From contig NZ_HE998568.1 in the NCBI RefSeq assembly GCF_000327285.1, positions 814,461 through 878,460 of the forward strand: a stretch of 64,000 nt of DNA. The letters are read 5' to 3'. Both the position numbers and the translations under genes were made by a program. How positions within the stretch are numbered: position 1 is the first letter of the stretch; each line of letters opens with the position of its first letter. Source of the stretch: Holdemania massiliensis AP2 (GTDB taxonomy: Bacteria; Bacillota_I; Bacilli_A; Erysipelotrichales; Erysipelotrichaceae). This document shows positions 25,563 through 34,821 of this stretch, in pieces. The notes beneath the pieces were generated by a model. The model was given only the letters and a program-made list of their open reading frames with translations, was not told the origin of the DNA and ran no database searches.

Positions 25563-26981
25563 TCATTCTTTATTCAAAGTATCGGTTTCTATCCATTTCA
25601 TCATCTGAGCGAAGGTTATTAATTGGACATTGCCCAACGTTTCTGCCATTTCCAAACAGCCTTGTGTAAAACCCGATTTGGAAAAGCAAAACAGAAAAAC
25701 TTGGGTATAATTAAATAATTGGCTGCGTCTAATCAAAGTTTTCAAGACGTTTTGATCTATCTTCTCATTGGTCCACTTGCATTCCGCAAATAAGGCTGTA
25801 TTTTTATCCTGGACACCCATAATGTCGATTTCAGTCTGTTTTTTCTCTTTCGGATCCGTTCCCCACCAGCGACCAAGTTCAGAGAAAAAGACCGGTGACT
25901 TTCCCATTAAAAGTAGTTTCCAAAGCATTTGAATACAGATCTCCTCAAAGACTTTTCCCATATATTCAGATAAATAAGGCTCAATGCGTTGATAAGCCAG
26001 CTCCTTTGCACCCCGGGCAATAATCGAACTGTTTTCAGGAATAAACCGATACCAAAACCGAAACAGGTTATCGCTGATAGAATAGAGAGCCTTTCTGGAA
26101 GCTTGATCACCATAAGGAAATTCTTTTTGGATTAATCCCAAATCCAACAGATTTTTTAAATAAACTGAGCAAACATTTGTACTCTCTCCTACTTTTGATG
26201 AAATCTCCGATAAACGGGCAGCTCCGCCGGCGATCGCGGAAATAATGGCATTGTACAGTGCCGGTTCACGTACTTCCTGTTTTAATAAATTCTCGGGTTC
26301 TTCAAACAATGCGGAAGCAGGATCTAAGAAAGTATTTTTAATGTTTTCTTCAACACTTATACGATCGTCCATCTGCATCAGATATTGCGGAGTACCTCCG
26401 ACAAGACCATAAATCATTGCCTTTTCTTCTGATGAAAAACGGGGAAAATATCGGCATACTTCTTCAAAATCAAAGGGAAGAATCTTCATCTGTGCTGTCC
26501 TTCTGCCATATAAGGGAGCTTTGTAAGCAAGCACATGATCTTCCATATAAGACATCGAGGATCCGCATAAGATAAGCATTAGTTTAGAATTTTCTTTATA
26601 CTTATCGATCAGCAGCTGAAGGGTCGAAGCTAAACTGGAAGAAGCGCGGGCAACATACGGATATTCGTCAATCGCCAGGATCAGACGTTGTTTTTCAGCG
26701 AGTTGAAACACTGATTCTAAAGCAGACTGAAAGGATAGAAAACTGGATTTAGTTTCCTGTCCCATTCCAAATTCCATAATACTATAGCTAAGATTTTCCA
26801 GATTTTGCTTAGCATTACTTTCTACACCCATAAAATAGATGGCTTTTTTATCTTGGATAAACTGATTGATCAGCGCCGTTTTTCCAACTCGTCTGCGGCC
26901 ATAGATAACGACAAATTCAAATTGATCAGATTGATAAAGCTGTTTCAGCTTCGCTAACTCACGTTCTCTTCCGATAAACAC
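25563..26981 (-). CDS. AAA-type ATPase with C-terminal DUF234 nuclease-like domain
   Basis: A 472-residue STAND/archaeal-type ATPase. Walker A is YGRRRVGKTALI near residue 30 and Walker B is LILAIDEYPYV near 105. A winged helix follows (about 250-310), then the DUF234 domain, with EIDIMGVQDKNTALFAECKW, which resembles a restriction-endonuclease core (D, E-x-K). The start is GTG at 26981, close to a strong promoter. Such genes are common as single units in gut bacteria and archaea; a role in DNA or as an accessory defence element is possible but unproven. Confidence 0.88.
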   Translation of the reverse strand: MFIGRERELAKLKQLYQSDQFEFVVIYGRRRVGKTALINQFIQDKKAIYFMGVESNAKQNLENLSYSIMEFGMGQETKSSFLSFQSALESVFQLAEKQRLILAIDEYPYVARASSSLASTLQLLIDKYKENSKLMLILCGSSMSYMEDHVLAYKAPLYGRRTAQMKILPFDFEEVCRYFPRFSSEEKAMIYGLVGGTPQYLMQMDDRISVEENIKNTFLDPASALFEEPENLLKQEVREPALYNAIISAIAGGAARLSEISSKVGESTNVCSVYLKNLLDLGLIQKEFPYGDQASRKALYSISDNLFRFWYRFIPENSSIIARGAKELAYQRIEPYLSEYMGKVFEEICIQMLWKLLLMGKSPVFFSELGRWWGTDPKEKKQTEIDIMGVQDKNTALFAECKWTNEKIDQNVLKTLIRRSQLFNYTQVFLFCFSKSGFTQGCLEMAETLGNVQLITFAQMMKWIETDTLNKE

Positions 26982-27009
26982 TTGAACACCGCCCTTCCCG
27001 ATGAATCAT

Positions 27010-27038
27010 ACTATAAAGCAGCGAGTTTATTTAGTCAA
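27010..27038 (-). promoter_or_regulatory. Promoter of the DUF234 ATPase gene
   Basis: On the minus strand TTGACT (27033-27038), 17 bp, TATAGT (27010-27015). Both boxes are one base off consensus. Confidence 0.8.
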
Positions 27039-27071
27039 GTACGATTTGGTAAATCATGATTTGGCTAATTT

Positions 27072-27536
27072 TTATTTTGTTCTGCTTTCCTGACTGCGCG
27101 GGGCACGATTGCCCTTCACCGTGATCTCCATCGAACTCAGCTGATCAAACAAGTTCTGAACTTCATCCACAATCTGATTTTGAATGGTTTTGGAAAAGGG
27201 TTGAAGAAAGACGGAAATTGCTTTGTCATAATCATTTTTAGCCTGAGTATTCAGTTGCTTCCAATTTACGGCCTGAAACCAAGGCAGACATTCTGGATTG
27301 GACTTCAGCTTTCCCTGAATGATCATCACCGCCAGAATGGGATAACCCGGGTAATGCTGCCAGAGCGTGGCATTGTCATTGCTGGAATAGCCGTCCGGCA
27401 AGAATTTTACAGTGTAGTCCTTCGTATGATCGGAGGAAGTCACGATCGCATGATCAGCATGCATTTCCACGCGCTGGTCGGCAATCGCACTCAGCGCTTC
27501 ATAAACTTTAGCGATTGGGGGTAATTTATTCATCAT
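27072..27536 (-). CDS. Protein of unknown function
   Basis: A 154-residue soluble protein, basic at its C-terminus. I recognise no family. Segments YTVKFLPDGYSSNDNATLW and YPGYPILAVMIIQGKLK suggest a mixed alpha/beta fold with one buried hydrophobic strand. AAGGAG lies before two adjacent ATG codons, either of which may be used. It follows the XRE regulator gene by 44 nt and is the last gene of the helicase operon. Confidence 0.65.
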   Translation of the reverse strand: MMNKLPPIAKVYEALSAIADQRVEMHADHAIVTSSDHTKDYTVKFLPDGYSSNDNATLWQHYPGYPILAVMIIQGKLKSNPECLPWFQAVNWKQLNTQAKNDYDKAISVFLQPFSKTIQNQIVDEVQNLFDQLSSMEITVKGNRAPRSQESRTK

Positions 27537-27580
27537 TTTCTCCTTTGCTTCCTTGATTGTTATTGCCAGTCTGCGCCGTT

Positions 27581-28906
27581 TTATCCCGACATGCCAAAAC
27601 TGCGATTCAAAGCTGGCTTGCGTCTTTTCACAGCTAACTCAAAGTCTGCCAATCCCTTATAACTTCCAGTTTTCTGTACCAACGTTAAGAGCTCATCATG
27701 CAGGATAGGAATCAGCTCCTGCGGACGATAAACGGTATCTTCCATCTGCGGCAGGATTTCTTTGAGGATACGCTGCTGCAGCGAGATTAGTGCTTCTTTT
27801 TGATGCTTCGCCTGATAATAACGATAGATCGCCCCTGTTCCAGGACTTGTCCAAGCGTCCAGATAGGCCGCCGCGGAGCTTAGGACAACAGAAAAATCCA
27901 GCGGGCAACGATCGAGATGCGGCAGATAAAACAGAGCCAGATACGGAGCCTGAAGCAATGCTCGTTCAATTCGCTGGACGCCGCTTTGTTCCCCGCCCTC
28001 ACACAGACACAGACCCAGTTCCATCCACCCCTGGCTTGTCAGGTCATTGGGCAGGGAGAGTAATGTCTGTTCAAAAGCCGGACTCTGGCGGAAAGCATCG
28101 TTTTGGTCTAACTGTTTCCAGATCCGAAAACGCAGAATTTCCGAGATCGCACGGACGGCATCCGGAAGCAAATAAGAACTCTTCAGCACGGCATTCAAAC
28201 AATCCAAGGCTTCCGCTTTGCGGTTGAGCGCTGAAAGAAACGCCCCTTTGCGGTACAGCCAGATCCCGTCCTGCCGCTGGCACTGCTCTAAACGAACCAG
28301 CAGTGTTTCTGACAATTTCCAGTCTGACCACTGATTCAGATTGATCTGCCAGAAGACGCTGATCAGCATAGCATACAAATCCTCATCCAGCACCTGAGCC
28401 AGATCCAGCATCGCCGAAACCTGCTCCTTCAGCTTCGCATCCCCTTTGCGATACTCAATATACAGCCGCTTATCCGGCGGCACATCGGCAAACGCAAGAT
28501 GTTCGACAATCAATCTCAGACAGGACTGTGTTTCTTTGAGGATCACCTGATCGGTAGGCGGCAAAGCTTCAATCTCTGCATACAAGGCGGCCAGCGCCGC
28601 CAAATCCATGGCATCATAGGCCTGCTTTAAGCGTTGAATTATAGCCTGATCCTCCAGGATCTGTTCCGGCTGTTTTAGCGGTGTTTCATCAAGTTTTCGT
28701 AAAAGCAGCTCCAGCCGATCTTCATCCTGGATCCCCTGTCCCTGTTCTAATTTATATAACGTCATTCGGGAACAAATGGCCTCGCCGGTCAGCGCATCCA
28801 GAATAAACTGATCCTGTGTCCAGCCTCCGCCCGGATCTTCCTTAAGCCGCCGGCGGCGATGAATGCCGATCAACAGACCCGCCTTCCGTTTAGCTTCTTC
28901 CTGCAT
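27581..28906 (-). CDS. XRE-family regulator with TPR-like C-terminal region
   Basis: A 441-residue protein. Residues 10-70 are a helix-turn-helix (WTQDQFILDALTGE, then RMTLYKLEQGQGI). The remaining 370 residues are all helical, with repeat-like pairs typical of Rgg/PlcR/Gad-type regulators that bind peptides or proteins through TPRs. It lies 43 nt after the helicase gene and 44 nt before the unknown gene, so it is part of a three-gene unit. It may regulate that unit or be a sensor within it. Confidence 0.78.
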   Translation of the reverse strand: MQEEAKRKAGLLIGIHRRRRLKEDPGGGWTQDQFILDALTGEAICSRMTLYKLEQGQGIQDEDRLELLLRKLDETPLKQPEQILEDQAIIQRLKQAYDAMDLAALAALYAEIEALPPTDQVILKETQSCLRLIVEHLAFADVPPDKRLYIEYRKGDAKLKEQVSAMLDLAQVLDEDLYAMLISVFWQINLNQWSDWKLSETLLVRLEQCQRQDGIWLYRKGAFLSALNRKAEALDCLNAVLKSSYLLPDAVRAISEILRFRIWKQLDQNDAFRQSPAFEQTLLSLPNDLTSQGWMELGLCLCEGGEQSGVQRIERALLQAPYLALFYLPHLDRCPLDFSVVLSSAAAYLDAWTSPGTGAIYRYYQAKHQKEALISLQQRILKEILPQMEDTVYRPQELIPILHDELLTLVQKTGSYKGLADFELAVKRRKPALNRSFGMSG

Positions 28907-28949
28907 GTCTTCCCCCCTGTTCCTCGATTTGCAAATGAGTTACGCTGCG

Positions 28950-31900
28950 TTATTCGCCCAGCGCTTCCAGTATTGATTCTTTAATAAACGTATAACGGCG
29001 GACGTAGTCGTTGCGGATCGTGATCAGCCGAAGCTGATGGGCATCGCAGATCTGACGTTTCTTCTGATCCCGGCTGCGAACTTTAGCATCGCTGAAATGC
29101 TCAGTTCCGCCAACCTCAACTGCCAGCAGCGGACGATGGCTTAAGTCATAGATCACGAAATCAAAGTGTGCCTGATTGCCATAGGTAAACAATTGTCGAT
29201 CACTGGCATCAACGTTTAAAACATCGGTAATTTTGACCTTCTGTTCAACCAGAATCTGGCCGAAGACCGATTTGATGTGCAGCAGAGTCTTTAAAAATTC
29301 CTCTTCCGCCGCGGTATTGAAATATTTGAAGTTCTTTACCTTTGATTGAAATAGCTGACTTTCACGCGCGCTGATCTGTGTTTTTCCCTGCTTTCCAACA
29401 TACTGCATCAGCTCCAGCAGATCATTGCTTTTGCCTTGGGAAAGCCGGGCGATCTGACTGCGGTCGGCAATCATCGTAAAGTGCTGCTTGGCCCGGGTCA
29501 CCCCGACATTGATCAGCTCCTGATTGTTTTTTACCCAATCAAAGGTTCCCTGTGATGTGGATTCGGTCAGCGCGCAGCTCAGGATCACGGTATCCTTTTC
29601 ATCTCCCTGGAAGGTGTGGATCGTTCCCACCTTCACATAATCCAGCTTCTGATCTGACAGAACCCGCTGGATCATCTGCGCCTGACGGCGAAACGGCGTG
29701 ATCACCGCAATCTCCTTCTGCGGGTGCGATCGGATCTGCCTCACAACTTCCGCGACCTCTTCCATCGCTACATTTTTCTGAGTCTGCGGCGTTGACTGCA
29801 CATCAACCAGCGTCAGCGCATCCTCTGAACCTGCCGGCCCGCTCAACACCAGTTCTCCACCGTAATACTTCTGATTGGAAAACGCGATGATCGGATCCGC
29901 ACAGCGGTAGTGATGCTTCAGCAGAATGAATTTGGAGAGCGTATCGACCTTTAACATCGTACTGAGAATCGAATTCATCTTATAATCATAAGCCTGAGGG
30001 ATATCGTAGTCCCAGACCAGACGGGTATTGCGGGAAGAAGGCAGCGTGATCACCGGCTGCAGCTGACTGGGATCGCCGACAAACAGCGCCCTCCAGCAGC
30101 GTGCCATCGGCAGCAGGGAGAGCGGATTGCTGCACTGTCCGGCTTCATCCATGATCATCAGATCAAAGATCGGTTCCGCTTTGGCCAGCTTGCTGCAGGA
30201 AACATTCGTCGAAATCAAGAACGGGAAACAATCCAGCAGCTGCTGCAAACCTTCCCGCTGCTGAATCAGCGCTCGAAATTCCAAGAACCGATCTTCCTGA
30301 TTGTTCATCGATACAATTTCTTTAAGGCGTTCATTTTTACCCCACAGAAGATGCTGCAGTCTGACTTTGGATTTTAAATAGAGAAAACGCAGAACTTCCT
30401 GCGGGGATTGGGCAGCTTGGATCTCATCTTCACTCACGCCGGCGAGTGCCTGACGCTGCCGCTGCAGTTCAGCCAGCTGTGTTTCGATCGCCATGGCCGT
30501 CATCTGCGCGCTCGGTTCCTGCTTTCCGCTTAAGCGCAGCTCCTGCAGCACCCCTTCCAAAGATTCGATTTGTTCATTGAGTTCCAGGCGGGTTTCGATC
30601 TGTTCCAAAAGTTGATTTTTCTGCTTCCGGCTGCCGGAAAGCTTCTTTGTTAACGCTTTGAGTTCTTCCCGTTCTTCGCGGGTTGGAGGATGCGCACGGG
30701 CTTGATCGCAAAGCAATTTAATTTGAACGAACGCTTCTTCAATTCGCTGATTGGAGCCTAAGCGCAGAATCGGAAATGAAATCCGCTGATGTTCGCTTTC
30801 CAGTGAGCTCAGCTTGCGGTCAAGGTTGTCAATCGCTTCGTTGTTATTGGAAACGATCAAAGCCGTTTGATCATTGAGAAAACACGAAAGCAACACGTTG
30901 ACAATCGTCGCGCTTTTGCCCGTGCCCGGCGGCCCCTGGACATAGACGACATCCTGATTCACCGCATTATAAATGGCGCGGTATTGATTGATATTGACCT
31001 GAGAACCCAGCGTCAGAATCGGCAGCTTCCGGCGTCGGCTGGCTTTTTCCGGCATACCAAAAAAAGCTTTTAACGGAGCACAGAGCGTCTGATTCTGCAT
31101 CTGATTCTGAATTTCATTGTATTCTGTTTCAATGTTGAACTTCATCCGCCGTCTAAGTTCAAACAGATATGGGCGTTCATCGACGGTTTCTCCACGGCTG
31201 CAGTTAACAGCGATCTGTTCGCTCATGCTCTGCGGCTGACTCGGATAGCGGTCAATAAACTCAGCCGCTGAACAGTCCAGGTATCGTTGAAGCAGAAAGC
31301 GCGGCTGATCTTCCTCATCGCTGACCTTGATGTTGAAACCCAAATCGGGAGAAACGATCAGTTTGCGGTGGACAAGATCCAAAAGCAGATCCCGGTAAAC
31401 AATCGGAATCATGCCGTCCCGGCGCTGCAGCGAAAGCACGTTGATCGCCAGCTTCAGCCAGGCCGGAGCCTGACGCCGGCGCTGTAAACGCAGCTCATTC
31501 TGCAGCCGGCGCACCATTTGATCAAACTGCCGCGGAGCTAACGGCATCGTATTTTTCCTCAGAATCTCCGGATCCAGTCCCTCCACCAAAGAATAGCTAT
31601 GAACGGAAGTATCCTGATCTAAAAGGTAGCATTGGCGGTAATAGCCCAGCACCCGCTCATTAATCCCGGTATATTCCAAAAAATCATAATCATGATAACA
31701 GGTGCGGATTTTATCGATCAAGGCTTCCTGCAGCGGAAACGTTGTACTTTCAATGACCCGCGCCGACTGAATTTTATCAAAATAGACCGTGCCGTCCAGA
31801 ACATCCATCGACTTCTCCGGATTGAACATTTTGACTTTCATTTTCCGGGTCTGCGGTTCAATATCTTCGATCGCGATCCAAAAAAATGTCCGCTTCTGAT

Positions 31901-31982
31901 CGGTGGTGTTGTCATACTCAATCTGCAGCCATTTCCCGCTTTGTATCGATTTTGAACACTCCAGGGCCTTAGAATTCATCAC
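28950..31982 (-). CDS. Superfamily 1 helicase with C-terminal DUF2726 nuclease-like domain
   Basis: A 1010-residue protein. Helicase motifs are complete: Walker A VQGPPGTGKSATIV near residue 350, motif II MDEAGQCSNP near 615, GDPSQLQPV, motif V GTIHTFQGDEKDTV and motif VI VGVTRAKQHF. A coiled coil (about 430-540) splits the first ATPase lobe. The last 110 residues, with FDFVIYDLSHRPLLAVEVGG, have the D and E-x-G pattern of a restriction-endonuclease-like fold. GAGGAG precedes GTG (31982) and ATG (31979); either may be the start. The layout resembles Upf1/Dna2-like helicases in defence and repair loci. Confidence 0.9.
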   Translation of the reverse strand: MMNSKALECSKSIQSGKWLQIEYDNTTDQKRTFFWIAIEDIEPQTRKMKVKMFNPEKSMDVLDGTVYFDKIQSARVIESTTFPLQEALIDKIRTCYHDYDFLEYTGINERVLGYYRQCYLLDQDTSVHSYSLVEGLDPEILRKNTMPLAPRQFDQMVRRLQNELRLQRRRQAPAWLKLAINVLSLQRRDGMIPIVYRDLLLDLVHRKLIVSPDLGFNIKVSDEEDQPRFLLQRYLDCSAAEFIDRYPSQPQSMSEQIAVNCSRGETVDERPYLFELRRRMKFNIETEYNEIQNQMQNQTLCAPLKAFFGMPEKASRRRKLPILTLGSQVNINQYRAIYNAVNQDVVYVQGPPGTGKSATIVNVLLSCFLNDQTALIVSNNNEAIDNLDRKLSSLESEHQRISFPILRLGSNQRIEEAFVQIKLLCDQARAHPPTREEREELKALTKKLSGSRKQKNQLLEQIETRLELNEQIESLEGVLQELRLSGKQEPSAQMTAMAIETQLAELQRQRQALAGVSEDEIQAAQSPQEVLRFLYLKSKVRLQHLLWGKNERLKEIVSMNNQEDRFLEFRALIQQREGLQQLLDCFPFLISTNVSCSKLAKAEPIFDLMIMDEAGQCSNPLSLLPMARCWRALFVGDPSQLQPVITLPSSRNTRLVWDYDIPQAYDYKMNSILSTMLKVDTLSKFILLKHHYRCADPIIAFSNQKYYGGELVLSGPAGSEDALTLVDVQSTPQTQKNVAMEEVAEVVRQIRSHPQKEIAVITPFRRQAQMIQRVLSDQKLDYVKVGTIHTFQGDEKDTVILSCALTESTSQGTFDWVKNNQELINVGVTRAKQHFTMIADRSQIARLSQGKSNDLLELMQYVGKQGKTQISARESQLFQSKVKNFKYFNTAAEEEFLKTLLHIKSVFGQILVEQKVKITDVLNVDASDRQLFTYGNQAHFDFVIYDLSHRPLLAVEVGGTEHFSDAKVRSRDQKKRQICDAHQLRLITIRNDYVRRYTFIKESILEALGE

Positions 31983-32000
31983 CGTATACTCCTCAGCTTG

Positions 32001-32029
32001 ATTATACCACAGCCATTTTCAAATGGAAA
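32001..32029 (-). promoter_or_regulatory. Promoter of the helicase operon
   Basis: On the minus strand TTTCCA (32024-32029), 17 bp, TATAAT (32001-32006), the latter preceded by TGG as an extended -10. Confidence 0.65.
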
Positions 32030-32369
32030 AGACTGACTTATTTCTGAGCCGATACAGAGGATTAACGCTTTCTTCTGCAGTATCCCGGCATACTTTCTGC
32101 GGCCTCTTTCCTTGTTGGATTCTATATTAAAAGCTCTCTTTTTATCTTGGTTATGCAGTTTCAGCACTTTAAATCACACAATGATAAACAATAACGTGAT
32201 TTTCATCACACTTTTATATATTTTTCTGTGAAAAGGATCTGATTTCAATTCTAGAGTTTTTCTGTTTTCAACGTTCATTCTATTTCATCGTACTCCTCAC
32301 AAAACTTTCCTAACCTATTCAACAGCTGTAAACTTCTCTTCCCGCTTCTGCTTTCCTGCCAGACAGGAC
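32030..32369. other. Intergenic stretch between helicase operon and second PTS operon
   Basis: About 340 bp, AT-rich, without a credible gene. The only item I can point to is a CRP/FNR-like palindrome at 32195-32210. A short weak hairpin (TCCTG/CAGGA) near 32355 may end the minus-strand PTS operon. Confidence 0.5.
32195..32210. promoter_or_regulatory. CRP/FNR-like palindrome
   Basis: CGTGA-N6-TCACA, one base off the TGTGA-N6-TCACA consensus of Crp/Fnr-family regulators. It lies about 190 bp upstream of the helicase promoter and downstream of the PTS operon, so its target is unclear and it may be chance. Confidence 0.25.
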
Positions 32370-32813
32370 TTACCCCTTCCGCTGCTTACGCTTCTGTTGA
32401 AGCAAGGCCGCTGTTTCCTGCTGCGGAAGAATCTTCTTCAGCACATAATGAGCCTTGATCGTATCATAGGTATCCGTGAAATAACGTTGTTGATCCCGGG
32501 TCTGAATCTCGATTCCCTTATTCAGCGTATTCCATTCCACGATCTCATCCAGTGCTACATCGCATAAAACTTCCCCCGCTTGATGATAGAAAAGCAGGCG
32601 GCCGGCGGAAATTTCAGCCTTGATTTCATCTCGGACCGCAAAGATGACGATCAGGGAAATCCCGCCGAAAACAGCCCCCAATCCCATCAATCCGGGACTG
32701 CCGGATCCCAGCATCATCACCGCGAAGATCAGAGAAAGGATTGAGGATATTTTGGGCTTTGCGCCGATTCTGACCTTTTTCTCATCGGCATGATCTGCTT
32801 CTTTCATTTTCAT
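32370..32813 (-). CDS. Small membrane protein with a PH-like cytoplasmic part
   Basis: A 147-residue protein. Two membrane helices lie at about residues 25-65 (SSILSLIFAVMMLG and GAVFGGISLIVIFAV). The part after them has alternating strands (AGRLLFYHQAGEVLCDVALD) like bacterial PH-type domains. The ATG at 32813 follows GGAGG and begins just after the stop of the PRD regulator gene; an in-frame extension overlaps that gene. It is the last gene of the second PTS operon. Function unknown. Confidence 0.7.
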   Translation of the reverse strand: MKMKEADHADEKKVRIGAKPKISSILSLIFAVMMLGSGSPGLMGLGAVFGGISLIVIFAVRDEIKAEISAGRLLFYHQAGEVLCDVALDEIVEWNTLNKGIEIQTRDQQRYFTDTYDTIKAHYVLKKILPQQETAALLQQKRKQRKG

Positions 32814-32815
32814 AC

Positions 32816-34750
32816 TTATTCCTCCACTTTCAATATTTTCCGCAGCGTATTTAAGTTCGGTTCTCCGATCAGCAGGCTGCATTTATCCGGATCGATCAAC
32901 ATTTCCTGCAATCCCATTTCAACATTCTGCAGATCTAAATCACTTTTCATTTTTAATAAGATGATATTCTGAACAAACCGCTGATTCCAGGAGATTGCGT
33001 TTTTAAGAATCATGAAATAAATCTCATTCTTTTCAAATTCCGGTTCTACCAAGGCGATCAACGCAACCCGATAACCACACTCACAAGTCAGCCGTTTATC
33101 GTTATCCAGCAGAAGATTCACCTGTTCTTTTTGATCCTGCGTCTTCGGAAGCAGCTTCTTCGCAATGAATCGGAAGACTTCAAGCTTGGATTTTAAATTT
33201 AAATTCGTCAGAAAACAGTCGGCGCTGAGCTGATGATAAAACCAATAAGCATCGCAAATCTGACAGATCCGATAGCGGGTCTGCCGGCTGATTGTGTTGA
33301 CCGTACTGTACGATCGGTAATAAGCAAATTTTTCATCCTGGCTGGCCAGCTTGCGGTCATTGACCAAGATGACGTCATAATCCGCATAGACCTGTTCAAT
33401 CTCATACAGCTCACAGATTCCGATCCGCTGAATGGTGTTGTGGAAATGATGCTGCAGCTGAGCCGCGTAGCGTTTTGCCTCACACACTCCGTACTTGCTG
33501 GTCACAAGAATACTCTGCCGCTTCCGTTCCTTACTGGCTTCCAACCCTTCCGCCATGCACACGGTCAGAAAAACCATTTCTTTGTCTGAGATTTTAGCCT
33601 GAATCTTGGTTTCCAGCAAGCGCGCAATCTTACGGCTGTATTCGGACGCCGTGATCAGCTTGCGCTTCACCCGCGTCACGCCCATCGTCTGCCGGCTGAT
33701 GTCAAAATGATTGCGCACACGGAAACCCCAGAAAAACAAAGACAGGTTTTCCATCAGGGAATCCGCCATCTCAGGATGACTCCCGGCAAAGAAATCCTTC
33801 ATTATTTCCGCAGTGACAAATTTGCACAGCGCATACGATTCATTATCCATTTCCTGAATCATCAAATTCCGGCGGTTGCCGAAAGAAATTAGGATCATCG
33901 CCAGAAAATAAATATCCTCCCGCAGAAATTCATAATGATATCGGCGATCCAGCAGTTTTACGATGGCTTCAGCCGTATCAAATTCAACATCATACGCCTC
34001 CAGCATCCGCTTCTCATCCTCAGTGAATTTCACAGTCTTTTTAAATTGATTGCGCCGGTAGGCAATCCACAGCGACTTGGACAGATACTGAAACAACAGC
34101 GACGGAACGCTCAGCGTTGAAGTCTTTTTAAATATCGTCTGCAGGACTGAATACACATTCCCCTCAAATTCAGGATTGGCAATCTCACGGTAAATATGAT
34201 CAGGAATGCCTTTATATTCAGGATTGACATAAATGGTTTTCAAGGCTGCGATCCGGATTGAAATCTCATTGCCGTTGACCCTCAGCTTTCCGTTGGCAAC
34301 CTTCATCGTATAATGACTTTTTACCGAAGTGCTGTTGGATTTCTTGATCAGTGCGCGGATCGTGGATTCGCTGAAATACAGCATTTGTGACAGCCGGTAT
34401 AGCGTGACGTCCTTCATCAGCATCGCCAGAAGCCGGATTTCCCGCTCTCGGAAATTGATCAGCTCCCGTTCCATCGTGTTGACATCATAATCCAGATCCT
34501 TCATAAACTGCTTAAACTGCCGGGGATCCTTGATCAGAACTTTATAACCTTTGGTATGACAGCTGACCAGCTTGAAGGCATCATCCAGTTCTTCAGAATA
34601 CAATACCTGATTGATGCGTTTGATATCATCGCGGATCGTCCGCTCGCTCACCCCGGTTACGGCAGCCAGCTGTTTTCCCAAAATATAAGTCTCGCTGATT
34701 GACAAATAGTGCAGGATATTCTTCTCACGGGAAGTAAAATTGTAGACCAT
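32816..34750 (-). CDS. PRD-containing transcriptional regulator (ManR/MtlR type) with degenerate PTS domains
   Basis: A 644-residue regulator of a PTS operon. Order: winged helix 1-60 (GVSERTIRDDIKRIN), second helix-turn-helix about 100-160, two PRD-like helical domains about 180-400, an EIIB-like domain about 410-500 and an EIIA-like domain about 505-644. The usual phosphorylation residues look lost: PRD positions read LAMIL and LTVCM where LH is expected, EIIB has TSKYG in place of the Cys loop, and EIIA has GYRVALIALV where GIAIPH is expected. It may thus have become independent of PTS phosphorylation. It is separated from the upstream gene by a strong hairpin. Confidence 0.85.
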   Translation of the reverse strand: MVYNFTSREKNILHYLSISETYILGKQLAAVTGVSERTIRDDIKRINQVLYSEELDDAFKLVSCHTKGYKVLIKDPRQFKQFMKDLDYDVNTMERELINFREREIRLLAMLMKDVTLYRLSQMLYFSESTIRALIKKSNSTSVKSHYTMKVANGKLRVNGNEISIRIAALKTIYVNPEYKGIPDHIYREIANPEFEGNVYSVLQTIFKKTSTLSVPSLLFQYLSKSLWIAYRRNQFKKTVKFTEDEKRMLEAYDVEFDTAEAIVKLLDRRYHYEFLREDIYFLAMILISFGNRRNLMIQEMDNESYALCKFVTAEIMKDFFAGSHPEMADSLMENLSLFFWGFRVRNHFDISRQTMGVTRVKRKLITASEYSRKIARLLETKIQAKISDKEMVFLTVCMAEGLEASKERKRQSILVTSKYGVCEAKRYAAQLQHHFHNTIQRIGICELYEIEQVYADYDVILVNDRKLASQDEKFAYYRSYSTVNTISRQTRYRICQICDAYWFYHQLSADCFLTNLNLKSKLEVFRFIAKKLLPKTQDQKEQVNLLLDNDKRLTCECGYRVALIALVEPEFEKNEIYFMILKNAISWNQRFVQNIILLKMKSDLDLQNVEMGLQEMLIDPDKCSLLIGEPNLNTLRKILKVEE

Positions 34751-34770
34751 AAGCTCCCTCCTGTTCTAAC

Positions 34771-34815
34771 AAAGAATCCCCATCAAAGGCAGAACGCTTT
34801 CAACGGGGATTCTTT
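34771..34815 (-). terminator. Intra-operon terminator or attenuator hairpin
   Basis: AAAGAATCCCC (34771-34781) pairs perfectly with GGGGATTCTTT (34805-34815). It lies between the amidase gene and the PRD regulator gene, with a short T-rich end on the minus strand. It probably lowers read-through into the regulator gene. Confidence 0.7.
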
Positions 34816-34821
34816 CATGGT

